Of a DNA stretch of 64,000 nt, positions 44,277-54,241 are shown in pieces. The translations under genes and the position numbers were made by a program. The stretch lies in NCBI RefSeq assembly GCF_000785535.1, contig NZ_CP007595.1:3680439-3744438 (forward strand). Reading direction: 5' to 3'. The DNA is from Arthrobacter sp. PAMC 25486 (GTDB lineage: Bacteria > Actinomycetota > Actinomycetes > Actinomycetales > Micrococcaceae). Each line of letters starts with the position of its first letter. The first letter of the stretch is position 1. Under the pieces are notes generated by a model. It saw only the letters and a program-made list of their open reading frames with translations. It had not been told where the DNA came from and did not search any database.

Positions 44277-45929
44277 GTGAAGACCACATCCGCACAGGTG
44301 GGCGAATCGCCCGTGACACAGATCAGTGCCGGCCACTTGATCGTCAAACAACTGGAATCACTCGGCGTGCCGCGCGTCTACTGCGTCCCAGGCGAAAGCT
44401 ATCTGGACACACTGGACGGACTATACGATTCCAGCATTCGCACAGTAGTTTGCCGGCAGGAGGGCGGCGCCGGACTCATGGCGCTTACGGAGGGCCGGCT
44501 CACGGGGCTCCCAGGTGTTGCTATGGTGACACGCGGCCCGGGCGCCGCCAATGCGATGATCGCCGTTCATACGGCGTGGCAAGACGCGACACCAATGTTG
44601 CTGTTTGTGGGTTTGGTGCCCACCCACCAACGTGACCGGGAAGCGTTCCAGGAGTTCTCCCTGCAGGGCTGGTTTGGCACAACCGCCAAGAAAGTATTTG
44701 TCTTGGACACCCCGGAACAAGCCGCAAAAATCGTCGCGGAGGCTGCACACCTGGCTGTCTCCGGGCGACCGGGGCCCGTGGTCATTGGACTGCCGGAAGA
44801 AGTGCTGCGCCACAATGTGCCCTTTGTAGTGGAGAAACCACGAGCGCTGCCCGTGGGGGACGCTGGCGCACACTCCCATGCCGCCGTCGTGCAATATTTG
44901 AACGAGGCCCAGCGGCCCCTCATTATTGCTGGCGGCGAGGGATGGAAGGCGTCCTCCGCGGAGGCGCTCGCCGCCTGGGCAGAAGCGAAGTCCATTCCTG
45001 TAGCCACTGACTTCCGCGCCTATGACGTGATCGATAATTCCAGTCCGGCCTTCGTGGGCATGTTGGGTTACGGCCGGGACAAGAACCTTAGCGGTTATGT
45101 GGACCGGGCTGATTTGATCATCTATTTGGGTGCGCTCCACACCGACGTGCTGAGCGACGGCTATTCAATCGGCAACGGCGCCCGTACCGTGGTTGTCTCG
45201 GCAGACCCCGGCGTCAGGGCGCACAGCGGCACCATCGACCTGCAGGTTCTGGCTTCACCAGCACGTTTTGTTGAAGATGCGGTGGAGATTGCCGGGACCC
45301 GGCGGAACGACATTGACGGTTGGATGGCGGCCGGACACAGTGCCTGGCAGACGTATTCCACAGCCCTTGAAGACGGCGGCATCGGCGTGGACCTGAGCCA
45401 GGTTATGGCAACCCTGCACCGAATGCTGCCGCGCGACGCCGTCGTGACGTACGGGGCTGGGAATCATGCCATCTGGCCCCAGCGCTTTCTCGCCTCCCAC
45501 CAGTACCCGTCGGTGGTGGCACCGAAAAACGGTGCCATGGGAGTCGGCATCCCCGCCGCGGTCGCTGCCAGCTTGGTCTTTCCGGAACGGCAGGTGATCT
45601 CCGTGGCCGGAGACGGCTGTTTCCTCATGAATGGCCAGGAGCTGGCGACAGCGGTCGCCGAACGCACACGACTCATCGTGCTCGTCGTGGACAACTCCTG
45701 TTACGGCACCATCGTCCAGCATCAGGAGCGGGACTATCCGGGCCGACCCAGCGGAACATCGCTGGAAAACCCCGATTTTGCCACTCTGGCACGGGCTTAC
45801 GGAGCCTTCGGGGTTCAGGTTAAAGACGCCGCGGACTTTGCCGAAGCATTTGCTCAAGCTCTTGAGTTTGACGGGCCTGCCGTGCTGCACCTCATTACAG
45901 ATTCAACGACCCGCGGACCCGCGGTCTAG
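44277..45929 (+). CDS. Thiamine-diphosphate-dependent enzyme (acetolactate synthase/decarboxylase superfamily)
   Basis: The 550-aa protein has the three ThDP-fold domains: an N-terminal PYR domain with [15 protein letters not shown], the catalytic Glu in [17 protein letters not shown] and [15 protein letters not shown]; a middle domain; and the C-terminal PP domain with the ThDP motif [16 protein letters not shown] ... VVDNSCYG. It probably decarboxylates a 2-oxo acid to an aldehyde, or ligates or cleaves an acyloin. The substrate cannot be assigned. GTG 44277 follows AAGGAAG. The aldehyde dehydrogenase starts 16 bp later, which suits an aldehyde product. Confidence 0.9.
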   Translation: MKTTSAQVGESPVTQISAGHLIVKQLESLGVPRVYCVPGESYLDTLDGLYDSSIRTVVCRQEGGAGLMALTEGRLTGLPGVAMVTRGPGAANAMIAVHTAWQDATPMLLFVGLVPTHQRDREAFQEFSLQGWFGTTAKKVFVLDTPEQAAKIVAEAAHLAVSGRPGPVVIGLPEEVLRHNVPFVVEKPRALPVGDAGAHSHAAVVQYLNEAQRPLIIAGGEGWKASSAEALAAWAEAKSIPVATDFRAYDVIDNSSPAFVGMLGYGRDKNLSGYVDRADLIIYLGALHTDVLSDGYSIGNGARTVVVSADPGVRAHSGTIDLQVLASPARFVEDAVEIAGTRRNDIDGWMAAGHSAWQTYSTALEDGGIGVDLSQVMATLHRMLPRDAVVTYGAGNHAIWPQRFLASHQYPSVVAPKNGAMGVGIPAAVAASLVFPERQVISVAGDGCFLMNGQELATAVAERTRLIVLVVDNSCYGTIVQHQERDYPGRPSGTSLENPDFATLARAYGAFGVQVKDAADFAEAFAQALEFDGPAVLHLITDSTTRGPAV

Positions 45930-45945
45930 CGAAGGAAACCAGACT

Positions 45946-47361
45946 ATGATCACCCTTGGAAATGTCATTGACGGCCAAGTCGTCTTTAGCGACATCAACC
46001 TGCCGTTTCACAACCCCGCCACAGGCCAGCAAATTGGTGTGGCCCCGGACAGCTCACCGGAACAAATTGACGCCGCCATCAACGCGGCATCACGTGCATT
46101 CCTCGGCTGGAAGAAAAGTACCCCGTCGCAGCGGCAGAGGGTGCTCCTGCAGCTGGCCGACTTGATCGAATCAAACGTGGAGTTGTTTCTGGATGCGGAG
46201 GTTGCATGCACCGGAAAGCCCCGCGCCGCAACCCGCACCATCGAGATACTGCGGTCAGCGGATCAACTAAGATTCTTCGCCGGCGCGGCGCGGACCCTCT
46301 CCGGAAATGGGCAGGCGGAATACCTGGAGGGGTTCAGCACTGTGACACGGAGGGAGCCCATCGGGGTGGTCGCCCAGATTACACCGTGGAACTATCCGCT
46401 TATGATGGCCGTTTGGAAGATCGGCGCCGCATTGGCGGCGGGCAACACCTTGGTGATCAAGCCTGCAGACACAACGCCCTACAGCACGGTCCTGTTGGCC
46501 CAGATGGCCCAGCAGTTTCTGCCCAAAGGGGTACTTAATGTGGTTTGCGGGGGGCGTGAGGCGGGCGCCGCCTTGGTGGCACATCCTCGCCCGGAGCTTG
46601 TGGCCATCACGGGCAGCACGCGGGCCGGCAGGGAGGTCATGACCAGTGCGGCCGAATCTTTGAAGGATGTCCATTTGGAGCTCGGCGGAAAGGCGCCAGC
46701 CATCGTGTTCGACGACGTGGACGTCGAAAAAACAGCGAAGTCACTGGCCATCCATGCATTCTTCAACGCCGGTCAGGACTGCACTGCCATCACCCGTGTT
46801 CTGGTACACGAATCCATCTACGAGGAAATGTGCGCCCAGCTTGCCAAAGCGGCGGCAGCCACTACCTACGGCGGACCCGAGGAGGGTGCCATGGATATCG
46901 GCCCCCTGAACAGCCCTGCCCAGCTGGTGCGTGTCAAAGAGTACATCGACCAACTGCCAGCCCATGCGAAAGTGCTGGCAGGGGGAACTGTCCACGGTCC
47001 CGGGAATTTCTTTGCACCGACCGTGGTCGCTGACGTCCGCCAGAACGATGCCATCGTGCAGGAGGAGTTGTTTGGGCCGGTCGTGACGGTGCAGGCAATT
47101 CGAAGTGAAGAGGAGGCCGTGGTCCTCGCCAACGACAGCGATTATGGCCTGGCGGCCAGTGTGTGGACGCGAGACATTGGCCGAGCCAACCGGGTCATCA
47201 ATGCCCTGGATTATGGGGAGACCTGGATCAACTGCCATCAAGTCTGTCCGGCGGAGGCTCCCCACGGTGGCTTCAAACATTCAGGCAACGGCAAAGACCT
47301 GTCTGTTTATGCGCTGGAAAGCTACACTCGCGTGAAATCGGTGACGACCTCATTGGCATAG
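45946..47361 (+). CDS. NAD(P)-dependent aldehyde dehydrogenase (aminobutyraldehyde-dehydrogenase-like)
   Basis: The 471-aa enzyme has [23 protein letters not shown], cofactor-binding [11 protein letters not shown], the general base Glu in [15 protein letters not shown], the catalytic Cys in [11 protein letters not shown], and [18 protein letters not shown] and the general sequence style are those of gamma-aminobutyraldehyde and betaine-aldehyde dehydrogenases. It would oxidise the aldehyde made by the ThDP enzyme. It ends the operon; degraded IS and kinase fragments follow directly. Confidence 0.93.
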   Translation: MITLGNVIDGQVVFSDINLPFHNPATGQQIGVAPDSSPEQIDAAINAASRAFLGWKKSTPSQRQRVLLQLADLIESNVELFLDAEVACTGKPRAATRTIEILRSADQLRFFAGAARTLSGNGQAEYLEGFSTVTRREPIGVVAQITPWNYPLMMAVWKIGAALAAGNTLVIKPADTTPYSTVLLAQMAQQFLPKGVLNVVCGGREAGAALVAHPRPELVAITGSTRAGREVMTSAAESLKDVHLELGGKAPAIVFDDVDVEKTAKSLAIHAFFNAGQDCTAITRVLVHESIYEEMCAQLAKAAAATTYGGPEEGAMDIGPLNSPAQLVRVKEYIDQLPAHAKVLAGGTVHGPGNFFAPTVVADVRQNDAIVQEELFGPVVTVQAIRSEEEAVVLANDSDYGLAASVWTRDIGRANRVINALDYGETWINCHQVCPAEAPHGGFKHSGNGKDLSVYALESYTRVKSVTTSLA

Positions 47362-47475
47362 GGCATGTCGCATTGTTGGAGCAGCCAGATGAGGACTGAA
47401 AAAGAGGCGACTCCGGAGCGGTAGGCGATTGTGAGCTTGTCGCAGCGATTGGCTATGCTCCGCCAATGCATCACC
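47346..47475 (-). pseudogene. 3' remnant of an IS5-family transposase
   Basis: The leftward frame reads HWRSIANRCDKLTIAYRSG then VASFSVLIWLLQQCDM. This is the C-terminal end of IS5-type transposases (R..IA.RYDK....Y...V.....L.WL). The rest of the gene and the IS ends are absent. It overlaps the aldehyde dehydrogenase stop region, so the element once ended close to that gene. Confidence 0.6.
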
Positions 47476-47488
47476 AGACAACGCGACG

Positions 47489-47866
47489 CGCAACAACGCC
47501 GCAGATGCCCGCGTCTCCGTCTCCGGAACGCGCATCGTCCTACAGAATCTGGTGCAAAACGCGATCCGCTATGCAGGTTCTGCGGGACCCATCGAGGTAC
47601 ACGCACACAGGGGCCCGACCTGGATCCGGCTCGAAGTACTCAACGGTGGAGCGGGAATCCGGGAGCCAGAGAGGGCGGCGGGCACATTCCATCGCGAGGC
47701 AGGCCAAGAGAATCCCGGCACCGGACTTGGCGTCGAGAATACGGCGCAAACAATCGAGTATTTAGGCGGTGGGCTGAAGTTGTTGCATCGGGCGAGGGAG
47801 GGGAGTGGCACACTCGCGCATGCCACGATCCCGCTCGACGAGCCCTCTGAGGAACCCCACACCTTG
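47489..47866 (+). pseudogene. HATPase_c remnant of a sensor histidine kinase
   Basis: The rightward frame reads NNAADARVSVSGTRIVLQNL, VQNAIRYAGSAGPIEVHAH (N-box), WIRLEVLNGGAGI, GTGLGVENTAQTIEYLGG (G-box) and GTLAHATIPLDE. This is the ATP-binding end of a histidine kinase without the sensor, HAMP or dimerisation parts. The D-box (DxGxG) is degraded to NGGAGI. The frame then runs into unrelated sequence until 48061. Confidence 0.68.
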
Positions 47867-47947
47867 TCCCCCTCACTTGAGGTCTTCCTGAGGCACCTGT
47901 GCGGTGGTATATCCGGAGCACGGACGTCAAACGGTACCTGGCCACGC

Positions 47948-48249
47948 ATGTCCAAAGTACTGATTGGGGCCCCGTGTTTTTCGGGATCCAGGTGTTGTTC
48001 GAAGGGCGCCAGACCATCACTAACGGGCCGGATGCGTGCCTTTACAGCAGGAGGTGGCTGACATGCGCAGGAATTGGACGGATCTGTCCCGGATGTGACA
48101 TCGAATGTTTTGGCAGCAAAAATTAATTATCCCAAACCGTAGATGGATGCAACCGAATCATTAAATTGAATGATAACTGCCATCTGTTCAGTACCATCCA
48201 TTGTTATGCTTTCGTCGTACTGCCAAAGGCCAGGAAAGCCTTTTGGCAA
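47948..48249 (+). repeat. Diverged dispersed repeat, copy B
   Basis: This is homologous to 25092-25339. The identical 19-mer TTCAGTACCATCCATTGTT is at 48187-48205, and flanking blocks are shared in the same order. Copy B is joined about 17 bp later to an IS1380 right-end remnant. Between the conserved blocks the two copies have diverged and differ by indels, so duplication is not recent. Confidence 0.65.
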
Positions 48250-48265
48250 CACTGCATTGCCCCCT

Positions 48266-48301
48266 GACCCGCCAGAAACCTCGTGTCATGAAAATTCGAG
48301 G
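48266..48301. mobile_element. Isolated IS1380-type right end
   Basis: GCCAGAAACCTCGTGTCATG followed by AAAATTCGAGG matches the right terminus of the IS1380 element at 13670-15379 (about 27 of 29 bases over the shared part). No transposase sequence is attached, so it is a relic of a deleted copy. From 48302 to 48429 nothing else is recognised. Confidence 0.65.
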
Positions 48302-48429
48302 TTAGGAAAGAGAACCTGCGAGCAAGAAGCGGTAAACGAACATTATGATTCCCCTAGTTATCGAAAAATGTTTGCGCTGCAATGATGTGCGGGCATCACG
48401 GACTTCGGCTTCGTAGCCCCATCCTGCGT

Positions 48430-49050
48430 TTAGAGGAGCCCAGTTTCTCTAGCCAAGGTCACTGCTTTGGCGCGGCTCTCAACGTTGAGTTTGGTGAACA
48501 GATGCACCAGATGAGTCTTCACCGTGGCTTCAGTGACGAAGAGTTCCCGGGCGATCTCACGGTTCGATGCCCCCGTTTCCAGAAGCTTCAGAACTTCAAG
48601 TTGACGCTCGGTGAGCTGCAAACGCGGGTGGCGCATGCCGTGCACAACGCGCTGCGCCATCTCCGGGGCCAGCACCATGCCACCGCGTGCAGCCTCCTTC
48701 AGGGAAGAGATAATGGTCGATGGAGTGACGTCCTTGAGCAGGTATCCGGCGGCACCTGCTTCGATGGCGCGGAGAATCTCCACGTCGTGGTCGAAGGTGG
48801 TCAAGATGATCACAGCAGGTGCTTGCCGTTGGCCACGCAGTGCCGCCGTGGTTTGAACACCATCGATGCCTGCGCCTAAACGTAGATCGCACAGCACCAC
48901 GTCAGGGTTCAGATGTTCAGCCAACGCGATCGCTTCCTCACCAGAGGCGGCCTCGCCCACCACCACGACTTGATTATTGAGTTCGATGAGGGTTCGCAGG
49001 CCTGTGCGCACCACGGGGTGGTCATCGACTAAAAGCACAGTTATTGCCAC
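48430..49050 (-). CDS. NarL/LuxR-family response regulator
   Basis: The 206-aa protein has a receiver domain (about 1-120) with DD9-10, the phospho-acceptor Asp55 in VVLCDLRLG, Thr in LTTFD and Lys in YLLKD. A LuxR-type HTH follows (about 145-200: LTERQLEVLKLLETGASNRE). It starts 2 bp after the histidine kinase stop and is its cognate partner. The pair probably controls the MMPL transporter upstream in the same transcript. Confidence 0.94.
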   Translation of the reverse strand: MAITVLLVDDHPVVRTGLRTLIELNNQVVVVGEAASGEEAIALAEHLNPDVVLCDLRLGAGIDGVQTTAALRGQRQAPAVIILTTFDHDVEILRAIEAGAAGYLLKDVTPSTIISSLKEAARGGMVLAPEMAQRVVHGMRHPRLQLTERQLEVLKLLETGASNREIARELFVTEATVKTHLVHLFTKLNVESRAKAVTLARETGLL

Positions 49051-49052
49051 TG

Positions 49053-50342
49053 TCAGCTTCCATCCCTGGGGTGCAGAGCAAGTGGGACATGGGCCGAAAG
49101 CGCGGCACCATCGCCAGGGCTGCTCTCCACATCCAGGCCGCCGCCGAGTTCTCGCAATCTGGCCCGCATCGAGTGCAGACCATACCCGCCAGCACCGGTG
49201 CCGCTCAAGGGCTCAAAGGTGGTGTCCCACGCGGGGACGTCGAATCCGCACCCGTCATCGACGATGTCAAGGCGCACGGAATCACCGGCGTCGGCCAGAT
49301 TCAACACGACTCTCGTCGCCCCTGCGTGCTGTCTGACATTGGCCAGCGCGGATTGCGCTGTGCGCAGCAACGCGACCTCGACGGCGGTGGGCAACACCGG
49401 CAGCCGCTCATCGATACGCACTTGTGTCTTCAGACCGCTTTCGGCCTCAAGACGGTTTAGCATGCGTCCCAGCGCGCTTGCCAAGGCCCGATCTTCGAGT
49501 TCGGCAGGTGCCAGCGCGGAAACGATCCTGCGTACGTCGCCCAAATTGTCACGGGCCAAGGCATCGATCTGTGACAGGGTACGAGGCATGCGCTCCTTAG
49601 CCCCGTTCTCCAAAGCAACTGTGGCTAGGAGGGAAATTGAGGACAGTCCTTGAGCGATGGTGTCATGGATATCGCGTGAGATGCGGGTGCGTTCCTCGTG
49701 CGCCCCGGACATCCGCTGCGTTTGAGCGAGTTCTTCTTGCAAGGCAACCATTTCTTTTTGGGCATGCATCAGCGAAATAACGAGTCGCTGGCGCTCTCGA
49801 AGGTCGTTGGCCAGTTCGCTATAACCGCGGGCGATGCTCAGCGCAAACACGCCGCCGAGTATGGGGCCAACGATCCCGGCGAAGTTTACGGCGCCATATT
49901 GGAGGATAGGGGCTGCGGTGACCATCCCCACCACCACGGCTGAGAAAACCACCGCCCAGCGCCAGGGCAGGATATAGCCAGCGAGCAGCCAGAGAGGGAA
50001 AGCCAGCCAAGCGAATTCAGCTGAAACGCTCACGGCTGCGAACCAAAGAAGAGCCAAACCGAAGAGCCACCGGCCATCGACATGGCCCTCGGGGACGCGT
50101 CCGGCCACGAGAATGCCAGCTAGGTACCAACAAGAAAACACGAAAGCACTGGAGATTACAAGGGTTAGTGGGGCCCCGCTGATAGCGGCGCGTGCCGCGG
50201 AAATCACGATGAGGGAAACGGTGAGTAGATGGAGTCCGAGCTGCATCGAGCGAATGGTGGCGCTCGTAGTGCGCGGCTCGCGCCGCACACTACGCCCACC
50301 GGAACTACTGGGTGAGGGCTTCCTGATCAGAGTAGGTACCAC
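49053..50342 (-). CDS. NarL-type sensor histidine kinase
   Basis: The 429-aa protein has several N-terminal TM helices (about 30-175), a coiled linker (AQKEMVALQEELAQTQRM), the HisKA_3 phospho-site RISRDIHDTIAQGLSSISLL, and the HATPase with ANVRQHAGATRV, DIVDDGCGFD and GGYGLHSMRARL. It would sense a membrane or envelope signal and phosphorylate the next-encoded regulator. The GTG at 50342 follows GGAGG and overlaps the end of the MMPL gene by 38 bp, so the two are coupled. Confidence 0.92.
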   Translation of the reverse strand: MVPTLIRKPSPSSSGGRSVRREPRTTSATIRSMQLGLHLLTVSLIVISAARAAISGAPLTLVISSAFVFSCWYLAGILVAGRVPEGHVDGRWLFGLALLWFAAVSVSAEFAWLAFPLWLLAGYILPWRWAVVFSAVVVGMVTAAPILQYGAVNFAGIVGPILGGVFALSIARGYSELANDLRERQRLVISLMHAQKEMVALQEELAQTQRMSGAHEERTRISRDIHDTIAQGLSSISLLATVALENGAKERMPRTLSQIDALARDNLGDVRRIVSALAPAELEDRALASALGRMLNRLEAESGLKTQVRIDERLPVLPTAVEVALLRTAQSALANVRQHAGATRVVLNLADAGDSVRLDIVDDGCGFDVPAWDTTFEPLSGTGAGGYGLHSMRARLRELGGGLDVESSPGDGAALSAHVPLALHPRDGS

Positions 50343-52440
50343 GGGTTGGCCCTCCTTCGGGGCACTCTTCAGAGCTGTCACCACTGTTGTCCGGGAGCCG
50401 AGGCGCTGGCCGGGGCCACCAGATACGGTCACCGACCAGGCTGAAGATAGCAGGAACAATGATGGTGCGCACCAGCAAGGTGTCCACCAATACTCCCAGC
50501 CCAACGATCAGGCCAAGTTGGCCGAGGGTGACGAGCGGGAGCATCCCCAACGCGGCGAAAACGGCGGCCAGTACGATCCCGGCGCTGGTGATTACCCCTC
50601 CGGTGCTGGCGACGGCGCGCACCATGCCTTGCTTGGTGCCATGGGTGGCCGCCTCGCTCCTGGCCCGATGGACCAGAAAGATCGTGTAATCAATGCCGAG
50701 GGCAACAAGGAACAGGAACGCCAGCAGCGGCACCTGCAAATCCAGGGCGTCCTGGCCAAAGAGGACACGACTCAGCCAGGAGCCCGCCCCGATCGCGGCG
50801 ATGGCGCTGACCATGTTGACCAACAGCAGCAGCACTGGAGCCACAACCGAGCGTAGCAGCACCAACAGCACAATGAAGCTCACCGCCAGTACCAGCGGGG
50901 CGATCAACAGCAAGTCCTTTTGGTTTCCTGCCCGGGCATCGACATCTTCGGCCACAGCCCCGCCTACCATGGCGTCTGCGCCGTCAACCCCATGGACAGA
51001 ATCCCGCAAATTATCAACAAGTGCCAAACTCTCGGGCGTGCCGGGTCCGGGTTCACCGGTGACCAGCAACTTACTCAGCTCACCGTTATCGGATGTACCC
51101 AGTAGCGTCACCCGTACTACCCCAGGGATGTCCGCGGCAGCTCGTACCTGGTCAATTGCGGAGCTATTGGCGAGCACAATCATCGGCTGTGATTCACCGG
51201 CGGGAAAATGCTCAGAGAGCGTTTCTAGTCCGGAAGCCGATTCGGAAGCGACCCGAAATTTCTCGGTCTGCGTCAGGCCCACGGAAGTGCCGAACAGCCC
51301 CGTGGCCATGATGGCCAGCAACGCTCCGCCGGCGATGATCGCCACCACTGGGCGGCGCACAACGCGGGTGGCAATCGCACCCCATACTTGCTTGCGGTTC
51401 GCGCTCAGACCGGGGCGTGGAACGAAGGGCCAAAAGACGTTCCGGCCACACACCGCCAACAATGGCGGAAGCGCACCCAGCACGGCGACCAGGGCTATCA
51501 CCAGACCGATCGCAGAGGAAATACCCAAACCACGGGTGCCGGGAATGACAGCAAAGACTAGCGTCGCCAACGAAAGTACTACGGTCACGTTCGAGGCAAG
51601 AACTGCAGGAGCGGTGCCACGCCAAGCGTTCGTTAGGGCGAGCCGGTGATCGTCGGTCTTCAGCAATTCTTCCCTGTAGCGAGAGATGAGTAGCAATGCG
51701 TAATTTGTTCCAGCGCCGAATACCAAAACGCTAATAATGCCTGCATCGAACTCCAGGCCCAAAGCGGTGCCGACTTCGTCGGTGACCAGGCCAGCTAGGC
51801 GGTCTGCCAGGGCCACAATGATCAGAGGAATCAGCCACAGGATTGGGGAGCGGTAGGTGATGATCAGCAGCAAGGCGACGATGCCGATCGTGACCAGCAG
51901 CAAAGTAAAGTCTGCCCCCTCAAACGACGCCGCGATGTCGGCTCCGAAGGCGGATCCGCCGGTCACCTGTAGGGTCATGCCCTCCACGGGATTGCTAGCA
52001 AGCTCTGCCCGAAGGTCCTTGACTGTTTGTGCAGTGGCGGTGTTGTCTGAGCCCAAGGTAATGGCGGTCTGGATGACGGCGGCTTGCCCGTCCTCGCTGG
52101 TGAACGGCTTCATGGCCTCATGGCCGGTGGCGGCGTCGATGCCTGGAGTCAGCCCGGTAAGGGCTGCCATGTTAGCTTCGGTCAGTGCACCGCCGTCGTC
52201 ACGGGTGGCCACTATTAGCACTGAGCCTTCGTCGCTGCCGGGGAACTGATCCGTGAGCGCCTTGACTTGGGCTGATTCAGATGTGCTCGGCGAAATGGAA
52301 TTTCCCGAAGGGGTCTGCGCGGAGCTGAGCAGGCCGAATAGGGCCACGATGGCCAACAGGACGACAGCGAGGGAAATCCAAGCACCCCGTCGGGAAGTAA
52401 GACGCTCAGGGAGGGAGAGGCGGTGCCGTGAATTAGACAT
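50305..52440 (-). CDS. MMPL-family RND-type membrane transporter
   Basis: The 711-aa protein has the MMPL layout: TM1, a periplasmic loop (SESAQVKALTDQFPGSDEGSVLIVATRDDGG), TM2-6 with GFDAGIISVLVFGAGTNYALLLISRYREEL, a repeat of the same fold, and a second GIDYTIFLVHRARSEAATHGTKQG motif. It exports lipids, siderophores or drugs using the proton gradient. It is shorter than mycobacterial MmpL proteins. Its ribosome-binding site is unclear. The coupled kinase and regulator suggest induction by membrane-active compounds. Confidence 0.92.
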   Translation of the reverse strand: MSNSRHRLSLPERLTSRRGAWISLAVVLLAIVALFGLLSSAQTPSGNSISPSTSESAQVKALTDQFPGSDEGSVLIVATRDDGGALTEANMAALTGLTPGIDAATGHEAMKPFTSEDGQAAVIQTAITLGSDNTATAQTVKDLRAELASNPVEGMTLQVTGGSAFGADIAASFEGADFTLLLVTIGIVALLLIITYRSPILWLIPLIIVALADRLAGLVTDEVGTALGLEFDAGIISVLVFGAGTNYALLLISRYREELLKTDDHRLALTNAWRGTAPAVLASNVTVVLSLATLVFAVIPGTRGLGISSAIGLVIALVAVLGALPPLLAVCGRNVFWPFVPRPGLSANRKQVWGAIATRVVRRPVVAIIAGGALLAIMATGLFGTSVGLTQTEKFRVASESASGLETLSEHFPAGESQPMIVLANSSAIDQVRAAADIPGVVRVTLLGTSDNGELSKLLVTGEPGPGTPESLALVDNLRDSVHGVDGADAMVGGAVAEDVDARAGNQKDLLLIAPLVLAVSFIVLLVLLRSVVAPVLLLLVNMVSAIAAIGAGSWLSRVLFGQDALDLQVPLLAFLFLVALGIDYTIFLVHRARSEAATHGTKQGMVRAVASTGGVITSAGIVLAAVFAALGMLPLVTLGQLGLIVGLGVLVDTLLVRTIIVPAIFSLVGDRIWWPRPAPRLPDNSGDSSEECPEGGPTRGTYSDQEALTQ

Positions 52441-52556
52441 GAATTCATTGCATCATTTGCCGTCAGCGCGCCACATCGCCTAACTGGTTGACCCTGAACT
52501 CAATCCTTCGGTTGATGCAAAAGCCTAGCGTCTCTGGATTCGTACCGTCGTTTCAC

Positions 52557-53267
52557 TTATCGGTCATCGGGTTTGAAGACCAACCTTAGAGCACACATGC
52601 CGAGCACAAATCCACCAAAGGGCAGAGCGAAACCGAAAACAGCGTAGAGATGAATCTCGCCGGTCAACAAGGGCCCCTCGTTATTGTCGATGAGCATGAT
52701 GGCTCCCACCGCTGCCGCCCCGGCCAATATAGCAACGATGAGCTGTTGGAAGAACCCCGTGAGGTAGCGGCGGACTGCCGGGCGCGCCAGCAGGCGCACA
52801 TTCATCGAGAACCGCCCGTGTTCTAAGTCCTCACTGGTTTTCTTGATCCGGCGCGGCACCCGAGCAAGCATTGGCAGCAGGGCCATCATGCGTTGCTCGA
52901 ACTGGTCCTTGAGACGTCCGACGCTGATTTTATCTGAGACAAGACGGCTACGCTCTGCGCGGGCCGCGGTCACCAAGTCCATGCCGGGGTCAATGATTAG
53001 CAAGATGCCTTCGACGGCGGCCAGCGCCCGGAAGGCTGCCCCAATCTGAGAAGGGACCGAAAACTTGCGCGCCAACACGAGCGCGCACAGCTCTGTGAAC
53101 ATTTTCTGACTCCCACCGGCTCGGAATCCGGTCCGGAAGCGGGTGAGTAGCTGTCCGAAGGAGCGTTCCACAGCGCGAACGTCTAGGTCCTCTGGACGGT
53201 CAAGGAGTTCAATAAGTGCATCGGTCGCCCCGGCGGCGGCGTTCTTGTCAGTGGCGTACAGCATCAT
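52557..53267 (-). pseudogene. UbiB/AarF (ABC1 kinase) C-terminal half, truncated by IS3
   Basis: The leftward frame shows the C-terminal part of ABC1/UbiB proteins: DKNAAAGATDALIELLDRPEDLDVRAVER, LCALVLARKFSVPSQIGAAFRALAAVEGILLIIDPGMDL, and two C-terminal TM helices. The N-terminal kinase-like half, with the KxGQ and ATP-binding motifs, is absent. The frame is closed by TAA about 20 bp upstream, near the end of the IS3 element at 53301. Beyond the other IS end I find no matching 5' half, so a deletion went with the insertion. The remaining ATG at 53267 could still give a 236-aa product of doubtful use. Confidence 0.78.
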
Positions 53268-53348
53268 GTCCAGAGCCGACTGGGTTTATAGGCAGCTCAG
53301 TACTGAGGTGTGTCAAGAATCTGAGACAGTTGGTTAGTTTCTTTTGGG

Positions 53349-54185
53349 TTAGGCAGCAGCGAGTTGTAGCTGGTTTGGGGTGTTGAAGTTGGCCATGGCT
53401 GTTGCTGGTGGCAGGCCGTTGTTGTGGGTGTGTGGTCTCCACCGGTTGTAGAAGGCCTCGATATAGCGCATGGTGGCCCGTCTGGCGTCCTGGCGGGTGT
53501 CGAAGCTGTAGTGGTGGTAGAACTCGTTCTTAAGGGAGGAGAACGCTGATTCAGCCACGGCATTGTCCCAGCACACGCCTTTGGCTCCCATGGACTGGCG
53601 GATGTTATTTCCGGTGCACCATGTGCCCATTTCACTGGAGGTGTATTGCGTTCCATGGTCGGAATGAAAAATTGCTCTGGCTTGCAGATGGCCATTGTCT
53701 CTGGCCATTTCCAGTGCCTTGACGCACAGTGAAGCGCGCATGTGGTCCGCCATGGCCCAGCCAACGATCATGCGGGTGCACAGGTCGATGACGGTGGCCA
53801 GATACAGCCAGCCCTCACCGGTGCGCAGATACGTGATGTCTCCGACGAGGCGGATGCCAGGGGTATCTGCGGTGAAGTCACGGCCGATGAGATCCTTGAA
53901 CACTGCGTCCGGATCGCAGGGGATGGTGGTGCGTTTGAAGGCGCGCATCCGCCTGGCCTGCCACCCGTTTTCAGCCATGATCGTGGCCACGGTTCCCACG
54001 GAGACCTCGACTCCGTCAGCCGCTAGTTTCGTGTGAACCATGCGGTGGCCAAAGATCCCATCGGAGGAATCGAACATAGTCTTCACTTGATCGGTCAGCT
54101 CCCGGTGGCGGATGGTTGTGGGCGTATCGGTGGCATCTCGCCAGCGGTAGTACGAGGACCTGGGCACATCCAGTTGCCGGCACAT
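53349..54185 (-). CDS. IS3-family transposase OrfB (integrase core)
   Basis: The frame has the IS3 DDE integrase domain: Asp in IRLVGDITYLRTGEGWLYLA, Asp in IFHSDHGTQYTSSEM, and Glu in CWDNAVAESAFSSLKNEFYH. The stand-alone ATG (MCRQLDVPRSSYYRWRD) is probably not the true start. The same frame is open back to the A7G slippery site, where it joins orfA to give an OrfAB fusion. It is intact and probably active. Confidence 0.93.
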   Translation of the reverse strand: MCRQLDVPRSSYYRWRDATDTPTTIRHRELTDQVKTMFDSSDGIFGHRMVHTKLAADGVEVSVGTVATIMAENGWQARRMRAFKRTTIPCDPDAVFKDLIGRDFTADTPGIRLVGDITYLRTGEGWLYLATVIDLCTRMIVGWAMADHMRASLCVKALEMARDNGHLQARAIFHSDHGTQYTSSEMGTWCTGNNIRQSMGAKGVCWDNAVAESAFSSLKNEFYHHYSFDTRQDARRATMRYIEAFYNRWRPHTHNNGLPPATAMANFNTPNQLQLAAA

Positions 54186-54241
54186 CCACGCGACTTTCTC
54201 TCCAGCGTTCTCCTGCTGCTGAACAAAGCGGTAGGTGTCAT

